Of a stretch of 64,000 nucleotides of DNA, positions 32,397 to 41,345 are shown one piece after another. Source of the DNA: Fervidobacterium pennivorans (GTDB lineage: Bacteria > Thermotogota > Thermotogae > Thermotogales > Fervidobacteriaceae); the NCBI RefSeq assembly GCF_001644665.1, contig NZ_CP011393.1:828001-892000 (forward strand), read 5' to 3'. The translations under genes were made by a program, and so were the position numbers. The notes below the pieces were generated by a model. It did no database searches and was not told the DNA's origin. It saw only the letters and a list, made by a program, of their open reading frames with translations. The number at the start of each line of letters is the position of its first letter. The stretch's first letter is position 1.

Positions 32397-32532
32397 TAAG
32401 ATACCTAAAATAAAGAAATGTAGAAATAGTAAGAAATGACGTATAAGATATAGCAAAACTTTTGTTAGATTAACTAATTGTCTAATATGAAACAATTTAC
32501 AGTTTTTTGCTTGGTTTACCATACAAGATATA

Positions 32533-32570
32533 TGTTATAATAATATTGGACTTATATTCGAAATTCGAAT
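32533..32570 (+). promoter_or_regulatory. treT promoter and palindromic operator
   Basis: TGTTATAAT (32533-32541) is an extended -10. ATTCGAAATTCGAAT (32556-32570) is a near-perfect palindrome just after the start point. The adjacent ROK gene is the likely repressor. Confidence 0.6.
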
Positions 32571-32628
32571 TTACCATGGAACAAAATCTATTTTTTCAAC
32601 TCAAAACCGACAGAAGGAGGCGTTGGTC

Positions 32629-33849
32629 ATGACTGTGGAACTACCGGTTAAGAAGCTTGATGGTTACAGTATATTCTCGAAAGAAGATGTCGAAGCCATA
32701 TTCGAACTTGGAAAAGAACTGAGAGGGCTCAAGGTTGTGCACGTTAACGCAACCGCATACGGTGGTGGTGTTGCTGAACTGCTCATGACTATTGTTCCTT
32801 TGATGAAGGATGCAGGGTTGAATGCGTCTTGGGAAGTACTAGAAGCACCTATGGAATTTTTCAATGTAACCAAAAAACTTCACAATACCCTCCAGGGTGC
32901 GGATATTGAAATTTCAGAAGAAGAGTGGGAATTGTTTGAAAAAGTGAACGAAGAAAATGCGAAAAAGTTGAATCTCGATGCTGATGTTGTAATAATACAC
33001 GACCCTCAACCTGCTTACATCCCATATTTCAAGTCTGATACACACATAAAATACATTTGGAGATGCCACATTGACACAAGTACCCCCAACCTGAAAGTCT
33101 GGAACAGATTAACTTCTAAAATGACGAAGTATGAAAAGGCACTATTCCATATAATGGACTATGTAAGAGCGCCATTTGATAAAATTGCAGTTGAATTTCC
33201 TCCAAGCATTGACCCTCTCAGTCCAAAGAACAGAGAACTTTCAGAAGCAGAGTTAAAGAGTGTAGTTGAGCGTTACAAAATCGACGTCTCAAGACCTCTT
33301 ATAACTGTTGTCGCCAGGTTTGACCCATGGAAGGATTTGTTCTCAGCTATCGATGTGTATCGTAAGGTTAAAGAAAGATATGACATACAACTTGCAATAG
33401 TCTCAGCTATGGCAAAGGATGATCCGGAGGGTTGGATTTTCTTTGAAGATATCCTGCGCTACGCAGGTGTTGATAATGATATTTTATTCCTTACTGACCT
33501 TAAAGGTGTTGGTCACTTAGAAGTTAACGCTATTCAAAGACTTTCTACTTTAGGTTTACACACAGCTACTAGGGAAGGCTTTGGACTTGTAATTAGTGAA
33601 ATGATGTGGAAAGAACATCCCGTTGTTGCACGACCAGTCGGTGGGGTTAAAATCCAGATTGATGATGGGATTAATGGATATTTGAGGCAAAGTGTTGAAG
33701 AACTTGCGGATGCTATTTGTGACCTTTTGGAAAATCAAAGCCGACTCCGCGAGTTTGGAAAAAATGCAAAAGAAAAGGTTAGAAAAACGTATTTATCAAC
33801 TGCACATGTGAAGAGATATTTGGAAGTTATAAAATCTGTTGTTAAATGA
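32629..33849 (+). CDS. treT: Trehalose synthase/glycosyltransferase TreT
   Basis: A 406-residue GT4 enzyme. The N-terminal V-V-H-V-N-A-T-A-Y-G-G-G-V-A-E-L-L near residues 36-52, W-R-C-H-I-D near 143, V-V-A-R-F-D-P-W-K-D near 226 and the C-terminal R-E-G-F-G-L-V-I-S-E near 318 match TreT. It reversibly joins NDP-glucose and glucose to trehalose; in thermophiles with a trehalose importer it is thought to work in the cleaving direction, saving the glycosidic bond energy as NDP-glucose. ATG 32629 follows AAGGAGG (8 bases). Confidence 0.88.
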   Translation: MTVELPVKKLDGYSIFSKEDVEAIFELGKELRGLKVVHVNATAYGGGVAELLMTIVPLMKDAGLNASWEVLEAPMEFFNVTKKLHNTLQGADIEISEEEWELFEKVNEENAKKLNLDADVVIIHDPQPAYIPYFKSDTHIKYIWRCHIDTSTPNLKVWNRLTSKMTKYEKALFHIMDYVRAPFDKIAVEFPPSIDPLSPKNRELSEAELKSVVERYKIDVSRPLITVVARFDPWKDLFSAIDVYRKVKERYDIQLAIVSAMAKDDPEGWIFFEDILRYAGVDNDILFLTDLKGVGHLEVNAIQRLSTLGLHTATREGFGLVISEMMWKEHPVVARPVGGVKIQIDDGINGYLRQSVEELADAICDLLENQSRLREFGKNAKEKVRKTYLSTAHVKRYLEVIKSVVK

Positions 33850-33865
33850 AAGTTATGCTGTATAA
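33842..33865 (+). promoter_or_regulatory. Probable promoter of the ROK regulator
   Basis: TTGTTA overlaps the treT stop, then 16 bases, then TATAAT at about 33860. This would give the regulator its own transcript besides read-through from treT. Confidence 0.45.
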
Positions 33866-33929
33866 TAATAAATCAGGGTGGACAGAAAAAAGTTGACTTT
33901 TTTGTTTTATTTGAACTGGAGGTAGGGAA

Positions 33930-35051
33930 TTGAAGAACGAAGCCAAAATACTGCTTCATATTTTGAGAGAAAAAAAACTTAGGAGAAAGGAACTTGAGAA
34001 GATTATCGGTGTTAATCCTTCAACAATGACATATCTACTTGATAAATTACGAGATTATGTAGAAATTGAGGAGGAATTCCCAGCAACGGGAAAACCTCCT
34101 CAATTGATTTCGATTTCCAAGGAAGCCTGGCATATACTTGCAATAAATGTTGGTAGAGAACGTATAAGAGCTGTTGTTTACAATGGAAAAGGTGAAGAAT
34201 TAGAGAGCTCGGAGTATAAAGTAAAAAGTGAGTTTTTAAACAATGATGGTATAAACGAGCTTCTAAAGAAGACTTTAGAGAAGTTCTATGATTTTGACAG
34301 CATTGGAATAGCATTTTCTGGAACTGTTGTTGATGACAAAGTATACTCAAAGATTCTAAAGCTTGAGCGATACGACCCTGTGAAATCGTTGAAACTCAAA
34401 TCTTTAGGTGTTCCTTACGTTATTTTATCGGATGTTGAAGCAATTGCAGCCTATGAGTCCAAAACTACTGGAAGAGAACGTGTCTTTGTTCTGAACTACG
34501 GGACAGGTATCGGAGCATGCTATTACGAATATCATGCTCTTTTCAGTAAAGATGAGTTTAAGAACATAGCTTTAGGACACATATACTTCGGTGGAGATGA
34601 AAAGTGCTACTGTGGAGCTTATGGATGCCTTGAAACTGTTGCTTCTGATTTTGTTGTTTTCAGGAAATATACTGGGAGTTCGATATCATTTGTTGAGTTC
34701 ATAGCCCACGAGGAAAATTATCTAAATGAACTGAAGACAATTAGAAATTTATATAAAACTGACGAAAGTAAAGCAAAAGAGATTTACTCTGAAGTCATAG
34801 ATAAGCTCGCATACGTTCTTGGAAATCTTTCATTGATTTTAGGTGTTAGTAATGTTGCAATTTACGGAGAAGGGAGCTCCGAATGGTTAGCTCAGCAAAT
34901 CGAGAAGAAATCAAGAAGTCTGTCTCCAAATTTCAATCTTTCCGTTCGATACGGTCACGTGCATGATGCTGTTGAAAGAGGAGTTTCATTAGAGGCTGCT
35001 GTAAATTATGTAAAGAAGACCTTTTCAAAATCTCGGGCATCCAAGCTGTAG
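33930..35051 (+). CDS. ROK-family transcriptional regulator
   Basis: A 373-residue ROK repressor: winged helix-turn-helix at residues 10-45 (K-E-L-E-K-I-I-G-V-N-P-S-T-M-T-Y-L-L-D-K-L) and a sugar-kinase-like domain with N-Y-G-T-G-I-G near 190 and the zinc motif G-H-I-Y-F-G-G then C-Y-C-G-A-Y-G-C-L-E near 220-238. TTG 33930 follows GGAGG (7 bases). It lies just after treT and is the probable regulator of the divergent sugar operon; inducer likely trehalose or glucose. Its helix-turn-helix proves regulator rather than kinase. Confidence 0.88.
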   Translation: MKNEAKILLHILREKKLRRKELEKIIGVNPSTMTYLLDKLRDYVEIEEEFPATGKPPQLISISKEAWHILAINVGRERIRAVVYNGKGEELESSEYKVKSEFLNNDGINELLKKTLEKFYDFDSIGIAFSGTVVDDKVYSKILKLERYDPVKSLKLKSLGVPYVILSDVEAIAAYESKTTGRERVFVLNYGTGIGACYYEYHALFSKDEFKNIALGHIYFGGDEKCYCGAYGCLETVASDFVVFRKYTGSSISFVEFIAHEENYLNELKTIRNLYKTDESKAKEIYSEVIDKLAYVLGNLSLILGVSNVAIYGEGSSEWLAQQIEKKSRSLSPNFNLSVRYGHVHDAVERGVSLEAAVNYVKKTFSKSRASKL

Positions 35052-35083
35052 AGTTCGATACCACGTTCAGGAGGTAGCGAAGA

Positions 35084-35689
35084 ATGTATATAATACTTAT
35101 TGGAGGAGGAACAGGCTCAGGGAAAACAACGGTTGCTAAGCGCATTATGGAACGTTTGGGCTCCGAAAAATGTGTCATGCTCCCAATGGATAATTATTAC
35201 AGAGACATGTCGCATATACCCTTGGAAGAGAGAAAAAAATACAATTATGACCATCCGGATATGATTGAACACACTTTGATTGTGAAACATGTGAAGGAAC
35301 TCTTGACGGGTAAAGCTATAGAATTACCTGACTACGATTTTACTTTGTATACGCGAACGGGAAATTCTACAAAAATCGAACCAAAGCCAATTCTGTTAAT
35401 CGAGGGTATCTTTGCTCTTTACTACGACGAATTGAGAGCACTGGCTGACCTGAAAATATATGTGGACACAGAAGGAGATGAACGGTTTATAAGAAGGTTA
35501 CAAAGGGATATTTTCGAACGTGGAAGAACTATAGAGTCAGTTATAGACCAATACTTAAATACTGTAAAGCCAATGCATGATGCTTATGTCGAACCTACGA
35601 AAAAGCATGCGGATATAATCATACCGCGTGGGGGATACAACGAAAAGGCTATCGAAGTTGTAGTTGAATATGTGCAGAATTTAATATAG
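35084..35689 (+). CDS. udk: Uridine kinase
   Basis: A 201-residue P-loop kinase. Walker A G-G-G-T-G-S-G-K-T-T near residue 8, M-D-N-Y-Y-R-D near 35, Y-N-Y-D-H-P near 53, L-P-D-Y-D-F near 86 and the R-R-L-Q-R-D-I-F-E-R-G-R lid near 138 match uridine/cytidine kinase. It phosphorylates uridine and cytidine for salvage. CAGGAGG precedes the ATG. It follows the ROK gene by 32 bases and a terminator follows it. Confidence 0.93.
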   Translation: MYIILIGGGTGSGKTTVAKRIMERLGSEKCVMLPMDNYYRDMSHIPLEERKKYNYDHPDMIEHTLIVKHVKELLTGKAIELPDYDFTLYTRTGNSTKIEPKPILLIEGIFALYYDELRALADLKIYVDTEGDERFIRRLQRDIFERGRTIESVIDQYLNTVKPMHDAYVEPTKKHADIIIPRGGYNEKAIEVVVEYVQNLI

Positions 35690-35723
35690 TCCTGTATACA
35701 ACCTTCGAAAGAATATCTCAAAT

Positions 35724-35761
35724 TCGTCCATCTGTTTTTTAATTAGATGGACGATTTTTTA
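35724..35761 (+). terminator. Intrinsic terminator after udk
   Basis: TCGTCCATCT (35724-35733) pairs with AGATGGACGA (35745-35754); six T follow. Confidence 0.9.
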
Positions 35762-35781
35762 TATTTCTCAGTGTACATAGA

Positions 35782-35809
35782 TTGAATTTTCGACTAGATA
35801 AAGTATAAT
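35782..35809 (+). promoter_or_regulatory. Promoter of miaB
   Basis: TTGAAT (35782-35787), 16 bases, TATAAT (35804-35809), about 50 bases before the miaB ATG. Confidence 0.6.
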
Positions 35810-35860
35810 TACTTTACGAAAATATACAACTACAAGATGTGCATCTTAAGGAGGTTCGAT

Positions 35861-37153
35861 ATGAAAGTTCATATTTACACATACGGTTGCCAAATGAACG
35901 AAAACGACACGGAAATAGCTAAGCAACTGCTTTTAAATGGCGGATTTGAAGTTGTGGATAGCGAGGATGAAGCTGACATAGTAATTCTTAACACATGCGC
36001 TGTAAGAAAGAAGTCAGAAGATAAGGTCTATAGTCATATTGGGAAGCTCAGAAAAAAAGGAAAAAAAATAGGAATAATGGGATGTGTTGCCGACAAAGAA
36101 AAAGAAAACCTCTTTAGAAGAGGTGTTTTGTTTGTTATTGGTACTCGTGCAATTGCCAAAATCCCAGAAGCTGTTTCAAACGCTAAAGATGGTACTAAAC
36201 AGATTTACCTTGATGATACTCTCGATGAGATTGATTACCATAAGGTGGAAACCAGAAATTCAAAACACCACGCCTGGATAACCATCATATACGGATGCGA
36301 CAGGTTTTGCACTTACTGTATCGTGCCGTATACAAGAGGTAGAGAAAAATCAAGACCAATGGAAAGTGTATTACTCGAAGTGGGTTCATTAGTTGAAAAA
36401 GGCTACAAGGAATTCACATTTCTTGGGCAAAATGTAGATGCATATGGGAAAGACCTGAATGATGGAACATCATTAGCTAAGTTGCTCATAGAAGCAGCAA
36501 AAATCGATGGAGTGAAGCGACTATGGTTCTTGACATCATACCCTACGGACTTTTCTTTAGAGATACCACAAGCTATGGTTGAAAATCCCAAGATTGCTAG
36601 ATCCATACACCTTCCCGTTCAGCACGGAAGCGATAGGATACTAAGAGCTATGAATAGAAGGTATACTCGTGGCGAATACATTGAGTTGATAAACAACATA
36701 AGAAATATTGTTCCGGATGCCTCTATCTCGAGTGATATCATCGTAGGGTTCCCTGGGGAAACTGACGAGGACTTTGAAGCAACTGTTGAACTTGTAAAAG
36801 CTATTAAATTCGAAAGACTCAACCTTGCTATCTACTCTCCACGTGAAGGAACCGTTGCATGGAAATATTTTAAAGACGATGTACCATATAAGACAAAGGT
36901 GCGTAGAATGTCTTACCTATTGAATCTGCAGAAAATGATAAACAGAGAGTTAAATGAAGCCTATAGAGACAAAAGGGTTGAGGTAATAGTCGAGGCACAA
37001 GCAAAAAATGGCCTATTTTACGGAAGGGATATACGTAACAAAATTATCTCTTTTGAAGGTTCTCATGAACTTATTGGAAAAACTGTCATAGTAAAGGTAA
37101 ACAAAATCACAGCAGGCCCGTTGTATGGAACCGTTGAAGAGGTATTGGGATAA
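35861..37153 (+). CDS. miaB: tRNA-2-methylthio-N6-dimethylallyladenosine synthase
   Basis: A 430-residue methylthiotransferase with N-terminal UPF0004 domain (Y-G-C-Q-M-N near 8, N-T-C-A-V-R near 45, G-C-V-A near 78), the radical SAM motif G-C-D-R-F-C-T-Y-C near 148 and a C-terminal TRAM domain. The N-terminal cysteines bind the second Fe-S cluster. It modifies A37 of tRNAs; the Q-M-N-E-N-D form after G-C is typical of MiaB rather than RimO. AAGGAGG precedes ATG 35861. Confidence 0.93.
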   Translation: MKVHIYTYGCQMNENDTEIAKQLLLNGGFEVVDSEDEADIVILNTCAVRKKSEDKVYSHIGKLRKKGKKIGIMGCVADKEKENLFRRGVLFVIGTRAIAKIPEAVSNAKDGTKQIYLDDTLDEIDYHKVETRNSKHHAWITIIYGCDRFCTYCIVPYTRGREKSRPMESVLLEVGSLVEKGYKEFTFLGQNVDAYGKDLNDGTSLAKLLIEAAKIDGVKRLWFLTSYPTDFSLEIPQAMVENPKIARSIHLPVQHGSDRILRAMNRRYTRGEYIELINNIRNIVPDASISSDIIVGFPGETDEDFEATVELVKAIKFERLNLAIYSPREGTVAWKYFKDDVPYKTKVRRMSYLLNLQKMINRELNEAYRDKRVEVIVEAQAKNGLFYGRDIRNKIISFEGSHELIGKTVIVKVNKITAGPLYGTVEEVLG

Positions 37154-37258
37154 AGAACTCGGATGTATTGACAATGGTGTAAACTGAAGTAAGAATTATT
37201 CGAAATTCTAATGATTTTTTAAGGTTTTTCCTGTATGATTATCTCGGAGGTGAATCGT

Positions 37259-37975
37259 ATGAGAAAACATATTGTAAGGTTGATAGAAGTTGTAATATTG
37301 TTACTTGCCATTTCTACAACAACGTTAGGTGTTGAATACATCGCGCGTATCGACAACATGGAACTGGGTCGTATTCAAGTTGAATACACGAAAAACGGGT
37401 GGATAAGCGTTAGTGAAATACAGTACGGCGAGAAATATACTATTGAAACCCGAACGGCTTATGGTCCTAATGGTTTCTTCCAGGTCTATGAAGCAACGTT
37501 TAAGACAAACGGAGAACTGGTCGCGAAAATACTTGGTGTTAATAAAGCAGGTAAAACTACAATAACATTATACGCGTACTATGATCCAAAAGCGCCATCT
37601 GTCAAGACTTTCACATTTACAGAGCCAAATATCGTTTTATTAGACAACAATTTTATTATCCCTCATTTTGAGATGATATTGAGAATGCCTCAGCCACGTT
37701 TCCAAATTCTCATACCTCAAGCGCTCTTTAATCCATCAAAGACAGATAAAGCATCAGGAATTGCTATGTTGAAACGACTATCGGACCGTTCCTATGTTCT
37801 TAGCTACGAGGGAACGGAAATAAAGATAACAACAGACGAGAAAGGTATAGTAAGAATGGAATATAACAACGGAATTGTGGTGGAACGAGTAGCAGAAAAG
37901 AAATCTGAAACAACACACCAGCCAATGAATCAAAACCACCAAAATATGAAAAATACCCCGAGGAGTGGCAAATAA
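37259..37975 (+). CDS. Exported protein of unknown function
   Basis: A 238-residue protein with an N-terminal signal peptide (M-R-K-H-I-V-R-L-I-E-V-V-I-L-L-L-A-I-S then T-T-T-L-G). The mature part is strand-rich, and the C-terminal 25 residues are low in complexity (Q, N, T, K). It resembles Thermotogales exported proteins I cannot name. GGAGGTG precedes ATG 37259. A motif ATTCGAAATTCTAAT at about 37197-37211, close to the treT operator, lies upstream. ksgA follows 37 bases later. Confidence 0.75.
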   Translation: MRKHIVRLIEVVILLLAISTTTLGVEYIARIDNMELGRIQVEYTKNGWISVSEIQYGEKYTIETRTAYGPNGFFQVYEATFKTNGELVAKILGVNKAGKTTITLYAYYDPKAPSVKTFTFTEPNIVLLDNNFIIPHFEMILRMPQPRFQILIPQALFNPSKTDKASGIAMLKRLSDRSYVLSYEGTEIKITTDEKGIVRMEYNNGIVVERVAEKKSETTHQPMNQNHQNMKNTPRSGK

Positions 37976-38012
37976 TTACAGCGAAACAAACTCAAGGATG
38001 GTGAGCTTATAA

Positions 38013-38843
38013 CTGAAAACGTCCGATTATTTGAAAAAATACGGTGTCACTCTGAAGAAATCTTTGGGTCAGAATTTTTTGTCCAACGAAGTTTTTGCAA
38101 AAAAGATTGTTGAATTATCAGGAGTAAACAAACAGGATACAGTCCTTGAAATAGGTGCTGGAGCAGGAACTTTAACCGTTGCACTGGCAGAAACTGGTGC
38201 AACGATTTATGCTATAGAAATTGACGAAAGGCTCAAGCCTATCCTTGAAGAACGGTTATTAACATTTCCGAATGTCCATCTAATTTTCTCCGACTTCCTA
38301 GCCCTTGATTTGTCGTTTCTTCCAAGTGGCTACAAATGTGTTTCAAATATTCCCTATTACATCACCGCTCCGATACTTAAAAGACTTATTTTTACACCAT
38401 TTTCAGCACTCTTTATCATGATGCAAAAGGAAGTCGGGGAAAGATTGTTGGAAGAACCTGGTAGCTCAAATAGAGGATTCCTAACTGTTGTGCTCCAAAC
38501 AGTTGCGAACATAGAAAAAATTCTGATGGTCCCAAAAAGTGCATTTGTTCCAAATCCGGAAGTGGATAGCGTTGTTCTGAAAATTACAAGGAAAGAACCT
38601 TTCCCATTCGTAGATAGCTCACAACTTGAATCTTTTTGGAGATTTGTTTCCGATAGCTTTTCTCAAAAGAGAAAAACGATATACAATAATCTAAAAGCCA
38701 TAACCAAAGATACAAAGGTTTTAGAACTGGTAATCAAAGAAGCAAATATACCATCAAATGCAAGACCTGAACAACTCAGTGAAGAACAATTTCTGATGTT
38801 GTGGAAAGCATGGTCGAAATTTACAAATGAGAAGCAAAGGTAA
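38013..38843 (+). CDS. ksgA: 16S rRNA (adenine1518/1519-N6) dimethyltransferase
   Basis: KsgA dimethylates two adjacent adenines of 16S rRNA. Motifs: L-K-K-S-L-G-Q-N-F-L near residue 13-22, V-L-E-I-G-A-G-A-G-T-L near 45, I-E-I-D-E near 68, and the catalytic N-I-P-Y-Y-I near 112. I placed the start at CTG 38013: GGTGAG lies 7 bases upstream, and the extra codons read K-T-S-D-Y-L-K-K-Y-G, which matches the N-terminus of homologues. TTG 38031 is the nearest conventional start but lacks a ribosome binding site and would drop these residues. The 3' end lies near the next gene's start region. Confidence 0.88.
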   Translation: MKTSDYLKKYGVTLKKSLGQNFLSNEVFAKKIVELSGVNKQDTVLEIGAGAGTLTVALAETGATIYAIEIDERLKPILEERLLTFPNVHLIFSDFLALDLSFLPSGYKCVSNIPYYITAPILKRLIFTPFSALFIMMQKEVGERLLEEPGSSNRGFLTVVLQTVANIEKILMVPKSAFVPNPEVDSVVLKITRKEPFPFVDSSQLESFWRFVSDSFSQKRKTIYNNLKAITKDTKVLELVIKEANIPSNARPEQLSEEQFLMLWKAWSKFTNEKQR

Positions 38844-38874
38844 CAAACGAAGGAAGAGAATGGAGGGAAGAAGA

Positions 38875-39720
38875 TTGAGTAATACTAAAAAATTGAAAAA
38901 TAAAAGAACTTTTGTTTTTGATTTGGACGGAACGGTGCTGAATTCTAAAAATGAGTTTCCTCAGGAAACGAAGAGACTGATACTGAACATCCTTGACAAC
39001 GGAGATAACGTAATTTTTGCAACTGGACGAATGCATATATCAGCTAAAAAATTATTAGAAAATGTTTTTAACGAAGATATTTTTCCAATAATCTCTTACA
39101 ATGGAGCCGTTGTCTACGTTCCGAATGTAGGTTTTATTTACGAGAAAACATTAGATATGGAAACAGTACACAAGGTTATAGACTTTCTTAGAGAAAGGAA
39201 GATTCACGTTCAAACATATGTCGATGATAAGCTTTACAGCGAAAAAGACAACGAGGAAATAAAGTTGTACGCAAAACATGCGGACGTTCCTTACTACGTA
39301 GTTGACGACTTGAAAGCAATCGAACATCCACCGATAAAAATGTTAGCGATTGCTGAGCAAGGTATTCTCGACAACTTAATCGAACCTCTCAAAGAAATTG
39401 TGAATCAAAAGGCGAACGTTTTCAAAAGTTTTCCAATCTTTTTAGACATCGTCCCTGCCGACGCTAATAAAGGGAACGCACTTAAGTTTTTAGCAAATTA
39501 CATGGGCTTCGACCTAAAAAACACTGTTGTTTTTGGGGACAACGAGAATGATATTTATATGTTTGAAGTTGCAGGTAAAAAAATTGCCGTTGAAAACGCC
39601 GTAGACAAGTTAAAAGAGGTGGCGGATTTTGTTAGTAAATCCAATGAAGAAAATGGTGTTCTTTATAGCTTTGTTCACCTTTTCCCTGAGTATCTTCGGG
39701 GCATTGAATCTTCCAACTAA
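38875..39720 (+). CDS. HAD-superfamily Cof-type hydrolase
   Basis: A 281-residue Cof/YidA-type phosphatase. Motif I F-D-L-D-G-T near residue 15, motif II A-T-G-R near 47, the conserved Lys in A-N-K-G-N-A-L near 200 and motif III G-D-N-E-N-D near 222 are intact. The substrate is a sugar phosphate or nucleotide by family analogy. TTG 38875 has GGAGG 8 bases upstream; ATG 38827 in frame overlaps ksgA without a site. Its last 92 bases overlap the next gene in another frame. Confidence 0.88.
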   Translation: MSNTKKLKNKRTFVFDLDGTVLNSKNEFPQETKRLILNILDNGDNVIFATGRMHISAKKLLENVFNEDIFPIISYNGAVVYVPNVGFIYEKTLDMETVHKVIDFLRERKIHVQTYVDDKLYSEKDNEEIKLYAKHADVPYYVVDDLKAIEHPPIKMLAIAEQGILDNLIEPLKEIVNQKANVFKSFPIFLDIVPADANKGNALKFLANYMGFDLKNTVVFGDNENDIYMFEVAGKKIAVENAVDKLKEVADFVSKSNEENGVLYSFVHLFPEYLRGIESSN

Positions 39721-40444
39721 CGTGGAAACATCAACTAATCTAAATAGATTATGGCCGTTGAAAGTTCAAGCTAGTTTGATTTGCACGCAAAGATTGGAAG
39801 AAATCATCGAGGACGTCAGTTTGCTGACACTTGGAAGCTTGGGGAATACTTTGCTTGCCGAAGAAGTTGGCAAATACGTTGGTTGGTATGTAAAATCTAA
39901 AGGATTTTCTTATTATGTTGTCGGTCCACTTGATACATTAAGTGTAGATGATGAAGACTATTTCTACAGAGTACACAAGTCTCCCTATATAACAGCCGAT
40001 ATATATGAAAAGTTCTCTACTGGACTTTCAATTGCTGGCGTGATTCCTATTTTTGATGGAAGAGGCAAAATCGACGTAAATTTGATTTCATCACTTGTAA
40101 CCCGGAGACTCACATACCCAGTGTTAGTCGAAGATGAAGGAAAAGCAATTTTACTACGCAATCTCGGATATGCAGCAGTTTTCATAACAAAAGATAAGGA
40201 TGGTTTTTTATTCTTAAACGGTGTGCCTGCAAAGCTGTATTGGTCTACTAAGCCTCCGGAATTCGAAACTCTGAGAAGAGCTGTCTTGGTTAACTCGGTT
40301 ATCTACATAAGTCAAGGAGAAATACACGTGAGAAAGCCATTTGTAACCACGGGTGTTGTTGTCTACTCAAATGATGAGTTTGTTATTCCGGAAGCAAAAA
40401 AAGCCATCGAAAGGCAGTTTGCTCCCGGTCGAGTTCCTTGGTAA
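39629..40444 (+). CDS. Exported protein, possibly a degenerate family 3 glycosidase domain
   Basis: A 271-residue protein with a signal peptide (N-P-M-K-K-M-V-F-F-I-A-L-F-T-F-S-L-S-I-F-G-A). Parts resemble the N-terminal GH3 domain of NagZ: L-A-E-E-V-G-K-Y-V then Y-V-V-G-P-L-D, and S-P-Y-I-T-A-D-I-Y-E-K-F-S-T-G-L followed by A-G-V-I-P. But the K-H-F-P-G-H-G motif is replaced by P-I-F-D-G-R-G, so if it is GH3-derived it is probably inactive. TTG 39629 follows GAGGTG inside the HAD gene. The resemblance is weak. Confidence 0.6.
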   Translation: MLVNPMKKMVFFIALFTFSLSIFGALNLPTNVETSTNLNRLWPLKVQASLICTQRLEEIIEDVSLLTLGSLGNTLLAEEVGKYVGWYVKSKGFSYYVVGPLDTLSVDDEDYFYRVHKSPYITADIYEKFSTGLSIAGVIPIFDGRGKIDVNLISSLVTRRLTYPVLVEDEGKAILLRNLGYAAVFITKDKDGFLFLNGVPAKLYWSTKPPEFETLRRAVLVNSVIYISQGEIHVRKPFVTTGVVVYSNDEFVIPEAKKAIERQFAPGRVPW

Positions 40445-40482
40445 TTGGTGATAAGTAGGAAATAAGAAAGAGAGGAAAGGGC

Positions 40483-41343
40483 ATGAAAAAGAAAATTATC
40501 AACCAGGAACTAAGCGAATTTGAGAGGTTTGTGCTTTTTGAAAAAGGCACAGAACCCCCATTTTCTGGGGAATACGAAAACCATTTTGAAAAAGGCATTT
40601 ACGTGTGTAAGAACTGCGGAATACCATTGTATAATTCTTCTGATAAATTCCACTCTGGATGTGGTTGGCCTGCGTTTGACGATGAGATTCCTGGGGCAAT
40701 ATTTAAGCAAATCGATAGAGATGGAATAAGAACAGAAATTGTTTGCGCTTATTGTGGCGTTCATCTGGGGCATGTGTTTTATGGAGAAGGGTTCACAAAA
40801 AAGAATGTAAGGCACTGTGTGAATTCAGTCTCTTTGAAGTTTATACCAGAAGGACAGAAACCACCCATTGATAGAATGTTTTGCGCTGGCGGTTGTTTCT
40901 GGGGTGTTGAGCATCTTTTCAAACAACTCCATGGAGTTGTGGACACAAGGGTCGGTTACATGGGTGGACGTTGGCCCAACCCAACATACGAACAGGTATG
41001 CACCGGATTGACAGGACATTTAGAAACCGTAGAGGTCATATTCAATCCAAACTTAATAGACGAGGAACAATTGATAAAGTATTTCTTTGAAATCCACGAT
41101 TTTACGCAAGAAGACGGTCAAGGACCAGATATTGGTGAACAATACAAGAGTGCCATATTCTATACAAATGAGAGGCAAAAAGAAATTGCTGAAAAGATAA
41201 TAGAAGAATTAAAGAAACGATACAAGGTTGCAACTCAACTTAGGAAAGCTTCGACGTTTTGGGTTGCTGAAGATTATCACCAGGACTATTACGAAAAGAC
41301 AGGGAAAGCCCCTTATTGTCATTACAGGCGAAAGATATTCTGA
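40483..41343 (+). CDS. msrBA: Fused methionine sulfoxide reductase MsrB-MsrA
   Basis: A 286-residue fusion. The N-terminal MsrB domain has zinc cysteines at 42, 45, 88 and 91 and the catalytic Cys112 in R-H-C-V-N-S-V-S-L. The C-terminal MsrA domain has the G-C-F-W-G motif with Cys138, and Y-H-Q-D-Y near the end. It repairs both R and S forms of methionine sulfoxide. The B-A order is the less common one but known. GAGAGGAAAGG precedes the ATG. It converges on the sirtuin gene with only 2 bases between stops and no terminator visible. Confidence 0.95.
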   Translation: MKKKIINQELSEFERFVLFEKGTEPPFSGEYENHFEKGIYVCKNCGIPLYNSSDKFHSGCGWPAFDDEIPGAIFKQIDRDGIRTEIVCAYCGVHLGHVFYGEGFTKKNVRHCVNSVSLKFIPEGQKPPIDRMFCAGGCFWGVEHLFKQLHGVVDTRVGYMGGRWPNPTYEQVCTGLTGHLETVEVIFNPNLIDEEQLIKYFFEIHDFTQEDGQGPDIGEQYKSAIFYTNERQKEIAEKIIEELKKRYKVATQLRKASTFWVAEDYHQDYYEKTGKAPYCHYRRKIF

Positions 41344-41345
41344 AA

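Noticed and set aside
33885-33905. Possible terminator after treT (AAAAAAGT...ACTTTTTT)
   Set aside because: The symmetrical stretch has only two bases for a loop and no GC-rich stem, so it cannot be a standard terminator.
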